A DNA stretch of 64,000 nucleotides from Asanoa ishikariensis (GCF_900107455.1 NZ_FNQB01000006.1:1-64000), one strand, 5' to 3'; positions 33,402-43,050 are shown, numbered from the stretch's first letter. Made by a program: numbers and translations. Notes: a model not told the origin generated them from the letters alone.

Positions 33402-34310
33402 GTGGATCATGCGTACGAGCTCGCCGAGCTGACCCCCGAACGCGTAGCCGACGTCGCCGCGCTCTGCCGGGTGGCGCTGGACCTGCCGTCCGACTCTCTC
33501 GAGGCGGACCAGATCGTCGACCGGCTGCGCACACCCGGCGCCGGCGAACGCCAGATCACCGGCTGGGTCGCCCTGCTGGGCTCCGCCGTCGTCGGCGCGG
33601 TGCTGGGCTCGACCGGTTACAACGACGCGACGGTCGGGCACGTCGACCTGATCGCGGTGCATCCGGATCATCGGCGGCACGGCATCGGGCGGGCGCTGCT
33701 GGGCCGGGCCGAGGAGGCGCTTCGCGGGTTCGGCGCTTCCTCGATCGCGCTGGTCGGCAACGCACCCGTGTACGCGTGGCCGGGGATCGACGTGCGCTAC
33801 ACGGCGGCGGTGTGCCTGGCGGAGGCGTCCGGGTATTCGCGGTCCGACATCGCGTGGAACATGACGGCGGACCTGACGCCGGGTTCGCCCGCGCTGGCGC
33901 CGACGGCCTCGGCGGAGGCCCGACTGGCGGAGGCCGGAGTGGCGGTGCGCCGCGCGGTGCCGGCCGACGTGCCGGGGCTGGCGGAGTTCGCCGCCGCGGA
34001 GTTCGGTCCCGGCTGGGGCGCCGAGGTGGCGGCGTCGGCGGGGATCCACTACGCGGTGCGGGACGGCGCCGTGCTCGGGTTCGCCTGCTGGGGTTCGTCC
34101 CGGCCGTCGTACTTCGGGCCGATGGGCACGGCTGCCGCCGCGCGCGGGCTGGGTGTCGGAGGTGTGCTGCTGCGGCGGTGCCTGCGTGAGCAGCACGCGG
34201 CAGGGCTGTCGTCCGCCCAGATCGGCTGGGTCGGCCCGGTGCCGTTCTACTCGACCAACTCAGGCGCGCGCATCGAGCGGGTCTTCTTCCTCTACCGACG
34301 GCAGCTGTAG
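33402..34310 (+). CDS. Tandem GNAT-family N-acetyltransferase
   Basis: 302 residues, GTG start 10 nt after the protease stop. Two GNAT halves: the N-terminal half with VDLIAVHPDHRRHGIGRALLGRAEEAL, a full acetyl-CoA loop (RRHGIG), and a C-terminal half with TAAAARGLGVGGVLLRRCL (RGLGVG) and IGWVGPVPFYSTNSGARIERVF. The second half resembles the 'GPVPFY' C-terminal part of glucosaminide-type GNATs found in mobile clusters. Substrate unknown. Close spacing suggests cotranscription with the protease gene. Confidence 0.85.
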   Translation: MDHAYELAELTPERVADVAALCRVALDLPSDSLEADQIVDRLRTPGAGERQITGWVALLGSAVVGAVLGSTGYNDATVGHVDLIAVHPDHRRHGIGRALLGRAEEALRGFGASSIALVGNAPVYAWPGIDVRYTAAVCLAEASGYSRSDIAWNMTADLTPGSPALAPTASAEARLAEAGVAVRRAVPADVPGLAEFAAAEFGPGWGAEVAASAGIHYAVRDGAVLGFACWGSSRPSYFGPMGTAAAARGLGVGGVLLRRCLREQHAAGLSSAQIGWVGPVPFYSTNSGARIERVFFLYRRQL

Positions 34311-34373
34311 CCCGCGCGGTGCATTGTGTCGCGAAACCCAGCGGAGCGGCTTGTTAGCTCCTACCGTGCCGGA

Positions 34374-34547
34374 ATGAGCCTCGAGGACGAGCCGACGGCA
34401 TCGGAACCCTCTGGTGACCTTCCTCCGGCCGGCGACCCGCCACCGGCCGTCGAAGACGATCTGTTGCTGCCCAGCGACCTTCCCGCTCCAGGGCCACCCC
34501 GCAACACGACGAGCCGCGCGGACAAACGCCGCAACCAGCGCCGCTAG
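34374..34547 (+). CDS. Small acidic/Pro-rich hypothetical protein
   Basis: 57 residues: MSLEDEPTASEPSGDLPPAG, more Pro/Asp/Glu, then a basic tail (RADKRRNQRR). TACCGT lies 6-11 nt before the ATG, consistent with a leaderless promoter. No domain is recognisable and it is probably disordered. GC pattern and start signals support a real gene, but coding status is uncertain. The stop codon immediately precedes a 22-bp inverted repeat. Confidence 0.5.
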   Translation: MSLEDEPTASEPSGDLPPAGDPPPAVEDDLLLPSDLPAPGPPRNTTSRADKRRNQRR

Positions 34548-34627
34548 CGCAGGCTTTGCTCTGCACCCACATCCGCAACACCCCCGCTGAGCTGCGGTGC
34601 GTATATGGGTGCAGAGCAAAGCCTGCG
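34548..34627. repeat. 22-bp perfect inverted repeat with 36-nt loop
   Basis: Arms 34548-34569 and 34606-34627 are perfectly complementary (core AGGCTTTGCTCTGCACCCA). The loop holds a smaller pair, CCGCA (34573-34577) and TGCGG (34593-34597). Whole unit 80 bp, no ORF. It lies between a small gene and the groEL terminator. Size and long terminal arms fit a miniature repeat element or a bidirectional terminator. Confidence 0.8.
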
Positions 34628-34635
34628 GACAGCCG

Positions 34636-34667
34636 AAAGGGCGGCCCGCTCGCGCGGACCGCCCTTT
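34636..34667 (-). terminator. Terminator of groEL
   Basis: 14-nt arms AAAGGGCGGCCCGC (34636-34649) and GCGGACCGCCCTTT (34654-34667) with one mismatch (a G-U pair on the minus strand) and a 4-nt loop. It starts 20 nt after the groEL stop codon; the AAA/TTT flank gives a short U-tract. Confidence 0.82.
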
Positions 34668-34687
34668 GGGTTGTTGCTAAGCGGGAC

Positions 34688-36528
<1,841 letters not shown>

Positions 36529-36536
36529 TGACCTGT

Positions 36537-36563
36537 TTAGCACTCGGACCAGGCGAGTGCAAG
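36537..36563. promoter_or_regulatory. CIRCE operator 2 (imperfect, HrcA site)
   Basis: TTAGCACTC-N9-GAGTGCAAG: the left arm matches the consensus fully and the right arm 7 of 9. Same N9 spacer, 8 nt from the first CIRCE, so the two are on nearly the same helix face (35 bp centre to centre). The remaining 36564-36760 stretch shows no gene, only moderately AT-rich sequence where the groEL promoter may lie. Confidence 0.8.
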
Positions 36564-36760
36564 CGAAGTCGGCCGCCCGGGGCACCGCGCCAGGCCTCCC
36601 GCCGGAGCTTGATGATCACCGTTGACGGGCAGGGCGTACCCGGGCGTTTAGTGACCTGTCAATTGTTGAAAGGTGCCCCTGTCCGCAATGGGCAAAGTCG
36701 CGAATAGATGGCAAGATCCAATGCATCATGCAGCAATTCGGCCGACCGCAAAGCCAAAGA

Positions 36761-36790
36761 AGCGCCGACCCCGTTCATGGGATCGGCGCT
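36761..36790 (-). terminator. Terminator of the cold-shock gene
   Basis: On the minus strand AGCGCCGATCCC pairs with GGGGTCGGCGCT (one G-U pair), 6-nt loop, followed by TCTTTGGCTTTG. It begins 44 nt after the csp stop codon. Confidence 0.82.
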
Positions 36791-36833
36791 AGCTCGTCAC
36801 GAACCCGGGTGCGTCGCCCGGCTGGACTTCGCT

Positions 36834-37034
36834 TCAAATTAGGCGGACCTGCTCCGCCTGCGGGCCCTTCTGCCCCTGCGCGACCTCGAACTCGACGCGC
36901 TGGCCGTCGTCTAGCGACTTGTAGCCGTCCATCTGGATCGCGGAGAAGTGGACGAAGACGTCCTGCCCTCCATCGACCGCGATGAAACCGTAGCCCTTTT
37001 CACTGTTGAACCACTTGACTGTGCCCTGTGCCAC
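36834..37034 (-). CDS. Cold-shock protein (CspA family)
   Basis: 66-residue RNA/ssDNA-binding OB fold, GTG start (37032-37034). Text-book motifs: [20 protein letters not shown] (RNP1 KGYGFI), [17 protein letters not shown] (RNP2 VFVHF) and [17 protein letters not shown]. It acts as an RNA chaperone, often abundant rather than strictly cold-induced in actinomycetes. Own terminator downstream. The order csp-groEL is also found in other actinomycetes near a threonine synthase gene, as in this window. Confidence 0.97.
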   Translation of the reverse strand: MAQGTVKWFNSEKGYGFIAVDGGQDVFVHFSAIQMDGYKSLDDGQRVEFEVAQGQKGPQAEQVRLI

Positions 37035-37210
37035 GGTGCACTTCCTAACCTTTGATGCGCCTGCCGGTCCAAGACCGCCCATTCAAGGCTGTTGGTGAGC
37101 CCTCGAACATTGCGGCCGAAATCGTAAGGTACACGAGGAGTGACGACGGTGCACTACCCCAAAATGGACACCCTGAGCGCCCTTACCGGCGCCTCGCTCG
37201 TTAACCGAAC

Positions 37211-38122
37211 GTGTTTCGAGGCAGACACGGCGCACAGCCCGGGCGACATCGGTCCCGTGCACGGAACACGCTCCCAGCCGTCGCCGTCGTCCTGCTGATC
37301 GTCGCCGGGACTGTCTTCGCGATCCGCCACGTGGTGCCGAAGGAGCAGGTCACGGCAGCTTCGGCGAAGCGACCGGGTCCCGCGGCGGCCCGCGGGCGGA
37401 CACCCGAGATGCGGGTGGGAGCGGTCACCGCTTACGTCGACGGCTTCCTCTCATGGGCACTGCTCGACCGGCAGGGCGGGCGGATCACCGGCTCATCGAA
37501 CATGGCCGAACCGAGCGACACCATGTCGATGGTGAAGGCATGGTTGGCAGCCGATTTCCTGAGACTTTCGGAAGATAAAGGCGAGGAGCCTTCAGATTTT
37601 CGGCTACACCAGCTGACCATCATGATCCGAGACAGCGACAACGAAGCAGCGATCGCCATGTACGACCTAGTCGGCGGCCAAGACTCGATCTTTCGAATGA
37701 TCAACATGTGCGGCCTGACGGACAGCGCGCCGCACGCGTACAACTGGAGCAACACCGTGATCTCGGCCCGCGACACCGTGCGCCTTGCGGACTGCATCGC
37801 CGACGGCCGCGCCGCGGGCCAGCGTTGGACGCATTGGTTGCTTTCGGAGATGCGCTCCGTACGCGGAACCGGCGATTTCGGCGTCCGCAACGCATTGCCG
37901 CAACCGGCCGCCGGCACCGTAGCGATCAAGAACGGCTGGCTCTTCCGCGACGACGACGGCCTTTGGCACATGGCCTGCCTCGCGGTGACCGACCAATGGG
38001 CGATCGGCGTGCTGCTGCGCTATAACGGCGCCCTCGGATTCGAGTACGGCGCCGCCCAGTGCACGGCGGTCGGTGCCCAACTCCTGGCGCCGACGACCCC
38101 GTTGGCGACACCCTCCGCGTGA
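37211..38122 (+). CDS. Membrane-anchored serine hydrolase of the beta-lactamase/DD-peptidase fold
   Basis: 303 residues, GTG start. Signal anchor ~22-40 (PAVAVVLLIVAGTVFAI), then an extracytoplasmic domain. Motifs in order: S106-M-V-K109 (SxxK), S142-D-N144 (SDN), K240-N-G (in place of KTG). No class A Glu166 equivalent is evident between the last two, and KTG is changed to KNG, so it is unlikely to be an efficient beta-lactamase; a cell-wall hydrolase or a non-catalytic binding protein is more likely. Parts of the gene (around 37560-37640) are less GC-rich than neighbours, hinting at different ancestry. Confidence 0.78.
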   Translation: MFRGRHGAQPGRHRSRARNTLPAVAVVLLIVAGTVFAIRHVVPKEQVTAASAKRPGPAAARGRTPEMRVGAVTAYVDGFLSWALLDRQGGRITGSSNMAEPSDTMSMVKAWLAADFLRLSEDKGEEPSDFRLHQLTIMIRDSDNEAAIAMYDLVGGQDSIFRMINMCGLTDSAPHAYNWSNTVISARDTVRLADCIADGRAAGQRWTHWLLSEMRSVRGTGDFGVRNALPQPAAGTVAIKNGWLFRDDDGLWHMACLAVTDQWAIGVLLRYNGALGFEYGAAQCTAVGAQLLAPTTPLATPSA

Positions 38123-38150
38123 CCCCGGCGGGCCGGGCATGATCAGAGCC

Positions 38151-38483
38151 ATGCCCCTGCTCTTCTCGTACGGCACGCTCCGCGACCCGGCGGTCCAACG
38201 CGCCAACTTCGGCCGCGAGCTGGGTGGCCACGCGGACGCCCTGCCCGGCTACACGATGGGCCTCCTGGAGATCACCGAGCCGGCCGTGATCGCCCTGAGC
38301 GGCACCGCCCACCACCCGGTGGTCGCCCCGAGCGCCAACCCCACCGACCGCGTGGAAGGCATGGTCTTCGAGCTCACCGACGAGGAACTGGTCGCGGCGG
38401 ACGGCTACGAGGTATCCGACTACCGCCGGGCGCTGTGCCCGCTGACGTCGGGCGCCCAGGCCTGGGTCTACGTGGCGGCATGA
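38151..38483 (+). CDS. Gamma-glutamylcyclotransferase-like (AIG2) protein
   Basis: 110 residues from MPLLFSYGTLRDPAVQ (38151); an earlier ATG is at 38139. The YGTL motif that binds the gamma-glutamyl part, then the catalytic Glu in DRVEGMVFELTDEELVAADGYE and the closing YRRALCPLTSGAQAWVYVA, match the GGCT fold. Such enzymes cyclise gamma-glutamyl amino acids or amines to 5-oxoproline. The last 4 nt (ATGA) are the start of the GNAT gene, so the two are translationally coupled. Confidence 0.85.
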   Translation: MPLLFSYGTLRDPAVQRANFGRELGGHADALPGYTMGLLEITEPAVIALSGTAHHPVVAPSANPTDRVEGMVFELTDEELVAADGYEVSDYRRALCPLTSGAQAWVYVAA

Positions 38484-39022
38484 CCGCCCGCACCGCGCCC
38501 GTGCCCGCTCCTGCGCTGCCCCCGGCGGTCGAGGTCCGCCGGGTACGTCCTGCGGACGCCGCCCGGACGCGCGCACTCCGGCTGGAGATGCTCGCCGACT
38601 CGCCGCTGGCCTTCCTGGAGACGCTGGCGCAGGCGGCGGCGCGCTCGCACGCCGAGTACAAGGCCCGCATCGCGGAGACCTCGGCCGGCGACCGGGTAGC
38701 CCAGTTCATCGCGGTCGCGGACGGCCGCGCGGTCGCCCACGCGGGCGGCACGGTCGTACCGGAAGAGCCCGGAGTGACGGTGATCTTCGCGGTGTACGTG
38801 ACACCCGCGTGGCGCGGGAAGGGCTTGACCAGCGCCCTCACCGAGGCGGTAGCCGCCTGGTCGCGCGCCGCGGGTCGGCCGGACCTGATGCTCGAGGTGG
38901 TCGTGGGCAACGACCGCGCGGTCCGGGCCTACGAACGCGTGGGCTTCGTCGACACGGGGGTGCGGCTCCAACACCCGACCACGGCCGCGATGACCGAGCT
39001 CCAGATGCGCCGCCGCGCCTAG
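38480..39022 (+). CDS. GNAT-family N-acetyltransferase
   Basis: 180 residues, ATG overlapping the upstream stop (ATGA). Single GNAT domain: VRPADAARTRALRLEML, the hydrophobic strand VTVIFAVYVTPAWRGKGLTSALTEAV with the acetyl-CoA loop (WRGKGL), and LEVVVGNDRAVRAYERVGFVDTG. It resembles small-molecule or ribosomal-protein acetyltransferases; the substrate is not predictable. The stop TAG shares its CTAG with the convergent hydrolase stop. Confidence 0.85.
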   Translation: MTARTAPVPAPALPPAVEVRRVRPADAARTRALRLEMLADSPLAFLETLAQAAARSHAEYKARIAETSAGDRVAQFIAVADGRAVAHAGGTVVPEEPGVTVIFAVYVTPAWRGKGLTSALTEAVAAWSRAAGRPDLMLEVVVGNDRAVRAYERVGFVDTGVRLQHPTTAAMTELQMRRRA

Positions 39023-39825
39023 GTAAGGACGGCACGGACCTGCTCAGCGAACGCGCGCGGGTGGGTCAGGTTGCCGTTGTGCCCGCCCGGGAAGCGCAGC
39101 GCCGCCACGCCGAGATGACTCGCCAGCGCCAGCGCGGCCAGGTAGTCGAAGCCGTCCTCAGGACTGGTCGCGCCGACCGCCGGGATGATCCGCCCGTCGC
39201 GTGGCACGTCGGCGAGTAGCAGGGTGTCGGCGAGCGCCGCGTCGAGGTCGTTGGCGAGGAAGTACTCGAAGTTGGCGGCGCGCTGGTCCGTGAACGGGAA
39301 TGTCGTGATGCCCGGCTCGGTGGGCTGGTTGCGGGGGTCGATGCCGAGCACGGTGGCCACCTCGACGGCGGCGGCCCGCCAGCCCTCGGCCTGATGCACG
39401 CGCCGCACGCCGGCCAGCTTCGCCCGCGCGACGTCGGCGTCGACGGGCGCGAGGAACGGCAGGGCGATCGGCTCGTGGGCGATCAGGCGGCGGACCGATC
39501 CGGGGTACGAGTGCAGCAGGTGCAGACCGATGACCGCACCGAGACTCAGGCCCAGCATGTCGGCGGGTTGGTCGGTCACCTGCCGAAGGACGGCCGCGGC
39601 ATCGTCGGCGTGCTGGCGAATGGAGACCTTGCGGTCGTCGGCGGTGCTCCTGGAGAGACCGCGGCGGTCGTACGTGACGACGGTGAACCGATCGGTCAGG
39701 TGGCCGACGAGGTCGACTGTGCGGTCGGCATCTCCCTCGCCGCTCTGGGAGATGAGCAGGACCGGCCCGGAGCCTGCCACCTGGAACCAGAGGCGAGCAC
39801 CGTCGACAGCAACGTAGTCGTTCAT
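39019..39825 (-). CDS. Alpha/beta hydrolase
   Basis: 268 residues. Alpha/beta-hydrolase core: VAGSGPVLLISQSGEGDADR (oxyanion strand), YDRRGLSRS, nucleophile elbow LGLSLGAVIG (G-L-S-L-G), acid region GATSPEDGFDY and C-terminal His in RFPGGHNGNLTHP. Cytoplasmic esterase or hydrolase of unknown substrate. It is divergent from a MarR-like gene, 56 nt apart, with operator-like repeats between; this hydrolase/MarR pairing is common, the regulator controlling the hydrolase. Confidence 0.87.
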   Translation of the reverse strand: MNDYVAVDGARLWFQVAGSGPVLLISQSGEGDADRTVDLVGHLTDRFTVVTYDRRGLSRSTADDRKVSIRQHADDAAAVLRQVTDQPADMLGLSLGAVIGLHLLHSYPGSVRRLIAHEPIALPFLAPVDADVARAKLAGVRRVHQAEGWRAAAVEVATVLGIDPRNQPTEPGITTFPFTDQRAANFEYFLANDLDAALADTLLLADVPRDGRIIPAVGATSPEDGFDYLAALALASHLGVAALRFPGGHNGNLTHPRAFAEQVRAVLT

Positions 39826-39841
39826 GGCGCCGACACTAAAG

Positions 39842-39871
39842 CATCATTTTTGATGTATCAAGAGTGATGTA
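39842..39871. promoter_or_regulatory. Operator-like repeats between hydrolase and MarR genes
   Basis: Inverted repeat CATCA-TTTT-TGATG (39842-39855), then TGATGTA directly repeated at 39851-39857 and 39865-39871. The TGAT..ATCA half-sites are AT-rich against a GC-rich background and lie in the shared promoter region, so the MarR-like protein is the likely ligand. Confidence 0.55.
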
Positions 39872-39881
39872 ATCTAAGAAC

Positions 39882-40340
39882 ATGACCCCCGTCGAGATCA
39901 TCCTGCTGGGCCGGACGCTCATGAAGATCGGCGAGCAGGCACTGCCCACTCCCGAGGACGGCACCCCGCCGGGCGGCGAGCGCACGGTGGTCATCGTGAT
40001 GACCGACATCTACCAGAACCCCGGCACCACGGTCGGCGAGGTAGCCCGCCGCACAGGCCTCCCCCAGAGCGCCGTCTCCGGCTCGGTCGCCCGACTGCGC
40101 TCCGTCGGCTCAGTGATCTCGGAGCCAGACCCGCGAGACCGCCGCCGCCAGTTGCTGGGCCGCAACCCGAACCTGACCCCCCGCCGCCGCACGGTGGCAG
40201 CCGCCACGGTCGACGACGCAGTAGCGGGCGCTCTGGGCGAACACACCCCCACCGACCTGGCCACGGTGCTGTCAGCCCTCGAAACCCTTGGCGAATGGCT
40301 CACGCCACAAACCATCACCCGCCTACGACCCGACGCCTGA
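39882..40340 (+). CDS. MarR-like winged-helix transcriptional regulator
   Basis: 152 residues. A helix-turn-helix is visible in NPGTTVGEVARRTGLPQSAVSGSVARLRSVGSV followed by a wing with basic residues ISEPDPRDRRRQL. N-terminal and C-terminal helices (EIILLGRTLMKIGEQAL; TDLATVLSALETLGEWL) would form the dimer interface, as in MarR/ROK-type winged helices. Probably represses the divergent alpha/beta hydrolase and itself through the TGAT repeats upstream. The ligand is unknown. Confidence 0.78.
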   Translation: MTPVEIILLGRTLMKIGEQALPTPEDGTPPGGERTVVIVMTDIYQNPGTTVGEVARRTGLPQSAVSGSVARLRSVGSVISEPDPRDRRRQLLGRNPNLTPRRRTVAAATVDDAVAGALGEHTPTDLATVLSALETLGEWLTPQTITRLRPDA

Positions 40341-40361
40341 CCGCCACCCGACGGTGGGAAA

Positions 40362-40413
40362 CCACGCCCGGCGGCCATGCGTCGGCCGTAGGCAGCCACG
40401 CCCGGCGGCCATG
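40362..40413 (+). repeat. 19-bp direct repeat pair
   Basis: ccacgcccggcggccatgc at 40362-40380 and 40395-40413 (33-bp period), just after the MarR-like gene and at the left edge of a 980-nt gene-free region (40341-41323). Confidence 0.85.
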
Positions 40414-40470
40414 CTGCCGGACGCCAACCACGCCGCAGCGGGGTCGCGTTGCACGGGCGGCCCACGCCGC

Positions 40471-40517
40471 GATCTAGGTAATGGTTGTCGTTATAACAAC
40501 AATATGTTTCCTAGATC
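40471..40517. repeat. 47-bp AT-rich nested palindrome
   Basis: Outer arms GATCTAGG (40471-40478) and CCTAGATC (40510-40517); inner arms GTTGT (40484-40488) and ACAAC (40496-40500) overlap the perfect palindrome GTTATAAC (40490-40497). It is markedly AT-rich inside very GC-rich DNA. It may be an operator, a recombination/attachment site or the footprint of a lost element; nothing identifies which. Confidence 0.75.
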
Positions 40518-40559
40518 TCCCGCTGGGGTGGCCTGAGGCGAAGCGAAAGGCAACAGAAG

Positions 40560-41323
40560 GCCGCGTGCCTCCGGGACTGGGCCGGGCGGGCCGGTCCGGT
40601 TTGAGTCAGACCGGGCTGGATGGGGCAGGCCGGATGGGGACGGACCAGGTGGGGGCCCAGGGTCGGTTGGCCCGAGCCAGATGGGGTCGGCTTGGCCAGG
40701 GGCCAGATGGGCGGACCAGCCGGGCGGGGCCAGGCCGTGCCAGGCCGGCGGGGCCAGGCCGGCGGGGCCAGGCCGGGCGGGCCAGGCCGGGCCAGGCCGG
40801 TGGGGCCAGGCCGGGCGGGCCAGGCCGGGCGGGCCAGGCCGGGCGGGCCAGGCCGGGCGGGCCAGGCCGGGCGGGCCAGGCCGGGCGGGCCAGGCCGGGC
40901 GGGCCAGGCCGGGCGGGCCAGGCCGGGCGGGCCAGGCCGGGCGGGCCAGGCCGGGTGGGGACGGGTTGGCCTGGGCCGGGCACGGCCAGGCCGGATGGTT
41001 CCGGCCCGGGCGGAGCCAGGCCGGGTGGGAACCGAACGGACGCGGCCGGGCCCGCTTGGCCCAGGCCGGGTTGGGCCGAGTGGGCCAGGGCCGGGCACGG
41101 CCAGCCCGGATGGTTCCGACCCGGGCGGAGCCCAGCCCCGACGAGGCGGGGCCAGATGAGGCCAGGCCAGGTCAGCCCGGCCAGGTCAGCCAGGCCAGGT
41201 CGGCCAGGCCGGACCAAGGCCGGGCAGGGCCGGACCAGGCCGAGGTAGCCGGATCCGGCCTGCCAGGCTCGGCTCGACTAGGTCGGGCCGTGCCTGGTCA
41301 GGGTCGGATAAGGGCTCGGGGGA
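40560..41323. repeat. G-rich tandem repeat block; ten perfect 14-bp units
   Basis: Units of ccgggcgggccagg are perfectly repeated ten times at 40811-40950, with degenerate versions (ggccaggccggcgggg, gggcggagccagg) spread over 40700-41320. The plus strand is strongly G-rich over purine-poor C. Because 14 is not a multiple of 3 and stops are absent, all frames stay open on both strands and give Gly/Pro/Arg/Ala strings; I see no sign of a real gene. GGG runs 1-5 nt apart could form G-quadruplexes. Confidence 0.9.
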
Positions 41324-43012
41324 TCAGGCCGTCGTGTGGCGGCGGGACTGGACCACGCGGAAGCGGTTGCTCACGTACGCACCGTCGGTCAAGGCCGCGT
41401 TCGCCGCTGGGTTGGCTCCGGTCGCGTGGAAGTCCGAGAAGGCGGCCGACTGGTTGACGAAGACGCCGCCGGTCAGGTTGCAGGAGAGGTGGACTCCCGC
41501 GTCCAGGGACGCGGTCTCCACCGCTGCCAGGATCGGCTCCGATGTCGAGTAGGCCGCCGCGGTCAGGGCGCCCTTTTCCAGGACCGTCGACCGGAAGATG
41601 TCGATGCTCGCGGCCGTCGAGTCGGTGGCGATGACGAACGAGATCGGGCCGAACCACTCACGCCCGTAGACCGCCGCGTCGGCCGCCGTCAGTTTCACCA
41701 CCGTGGGTGTGCGGACCGTGGCCTCGGCGAAGGACGGGTGGGTGACCTCCGACGACGGTAGGACCGCGTCGCCGACCCCAACGACCTCGGACAGCCGGGC
41801 CAGCACTCCGTCGTTGACGATGGCTCCGGTCAGCTCGACAGCGCGGGCCGGGTCGCCCGTCAGCTTCGCGACCGTGGCGGCGATGCCGGCGGCTACCTCG
41901 TCGAAGGTCTTGTGGCCCTGGTCGGTTTCGATGCCGGCCGCCGGCACCAGGATGTTCTGCGGTGTCGTGCACATCTGGCCGCTGTAGAGGGTGAGCGAGA
42001 AGCCGATGTTGCGGCACATGCCGGCGAAGTCGTCGGTCGAGTCGACGACGATCGTGTTGACGCCGGCTTTCTCGGTGTAGACCGCCGCTTGCCGCGCGTT
42101 GGTCTCCAGCCAGTCGCCGAACTCCGTCGAGCCGGTGAAGTCGATGATGCGGACGGCCGGGTCGAGGGCCAGCGTCTTGGCCAGGCCCTCGCCGGGCGCC
42201 TCAGCGGCGAGCTGCACCAGGTTGGGGTCGAAGCCGGCCTCTTCCAACACAGCCCGGGCGTAGCGGACGGTGATCGCCAGCGGCAGCACGGCGCCCGGGT
42301 GTGGCTTGACCACTACCGGGTTGCCGGTGACCAGGCTGGCGAACAGCCCCGGGTACGAGTTCCAGGTCGGGAACGTGTTGCAGCCGATCACCAGCGCCAC
42401 GCCGCGGGGGACGACGTGGAAGGTCTTGGTCATCCGCAGTGGGTCGCCCTTGCCCGCCGGCTTCTCCCAGCCTGCGGTGGCGGGGTGGCGGGTCATCTCC
42501 GCGTACGCGTAGGCCAGCGCCTCCAGTGCCCGGTCGAGGGCGTGGGCGCCGCCGGCCTGGAACGCCATCACGAAGGCCTGGCCGCTGGTGAACTGGACCG
42601 CGTTGGCCAGCTCGAAGATGTGCGCGTGCAGCCGGGAGAGGATCTCCATGCAGACGCCCGCGCGGGTCTGCGGGCCGGCGTCGCGCCACGCGGGCAGGGC
42701 CGCGGTCGCGGAGGAGATCAGCGTGGCCGGGTCGACGTGCGGGTACGACACGAGCAGCGGCACCCCGAACGGGCTGCGCTCGGTGGCCACCCAGTCGGTG
42801 ATCCCGGGCTGGTCGAGCGGGAACTTCGCGTCGAGATAGCCACGGAACGCGGCCTCGCCCTCGGCGGCGGCGGTCTCGCCGTAGACGCGCGGGCTGGGCG
42901 ACTCGGGGTAGGCCGACCAGTAACCACGGTCCTTGATCGCTTCGGTGGCACGCTCGAGGGTCGCGGCGTGGTTGGCGAACCAGGTGTGCGGGGTCTCCGT
43001 CATGCCAGCCAT
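41324..43012 (-). CDS. paaN: Phenylacetate-degradation protein PaaN (aldehyde dehydrogenase fold)
   Basis: 562 residues from the ATG at 43010-43012 with GAAGAGG 4 nt upstream (a second ATG is at 43003). Aldehyde-dehydrogenase fold: VIGCNTFPTWNSYPGLFASLVTGNPVVVKPHPGA, FTGSTEFGDWLE (NAD-binding), catalytic Cys in LYSGQMCTTPQNIL. The opening TPHTWFANHAATLERATEAIKDRGYWSAYPESPSPRVYGE is specific to the stand-alone PaaN subfamily (TIGR02288). It is assumed to handle an aldehyde in phenylacetate catabolism, but the paa catabolic cluster is not in this window. The tandem-repeat block begins right after its stop. Confidence 0.9.
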   Translation of the reverse strand: MAGMTETPHTWFANHAATLERATEAIKDRGYWSAYPESPSPRVYGETAAAEGEAAFRGYLDAKFPLDQPGITDWVATERSPFGVPLLVSYPHVDPATLISSATAALPAWRDAGPQTRAGVCMEILSRLHAHIFELANAVQFTSGQAFVMAFQAGGAHALDRALEALAYAYAEMTRHPATAGWEKPAGKGDPLRMTKTFHVVPRGVALVIGCNTFPTWNSYPGLFASLVTGNPVVVKPHPGAVLPLAITVRYARAVLEEAGFDPNLVQLAAEAPGEGLAKTLALDPAVRIIDFTGSTEFGDWLETNARQAAVYTEKAGVNTIVVDSTDDFAGMCRNIGFSLTLYSGQMCTTPQNILVPAAGIETDQGHKTFDEVAAGIAATVAKLTGDPARAVELTGAIVNDGVLARLSEVVGVGDAVLPSSEVTHPSFAEATVRTPTVVKLTAADAAVYGREWFGPISFVIATDSTAASIDIFRSTVLEKGALTAAAYSTSEPILAAVETASLDAGVHLSCNLTGGVFVNQSAAFSDFHATGANPAANAALTDGAYVSNRFRVVQSRRHTTA

Positions 43013-43050
43013 TTTGCCTCTTCAACGGCGCCCCGGCGCAGGCAGAACCG

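Noticed and set aside
40560..41280. Apparent proline/glycine/arginine-rich repeat proteins in several frames on both strands
   Set aside because: The 14-bp repeat has no stop in any frame, so all frames are open by composition; there is no RBS, codon-position bias or conserved start.
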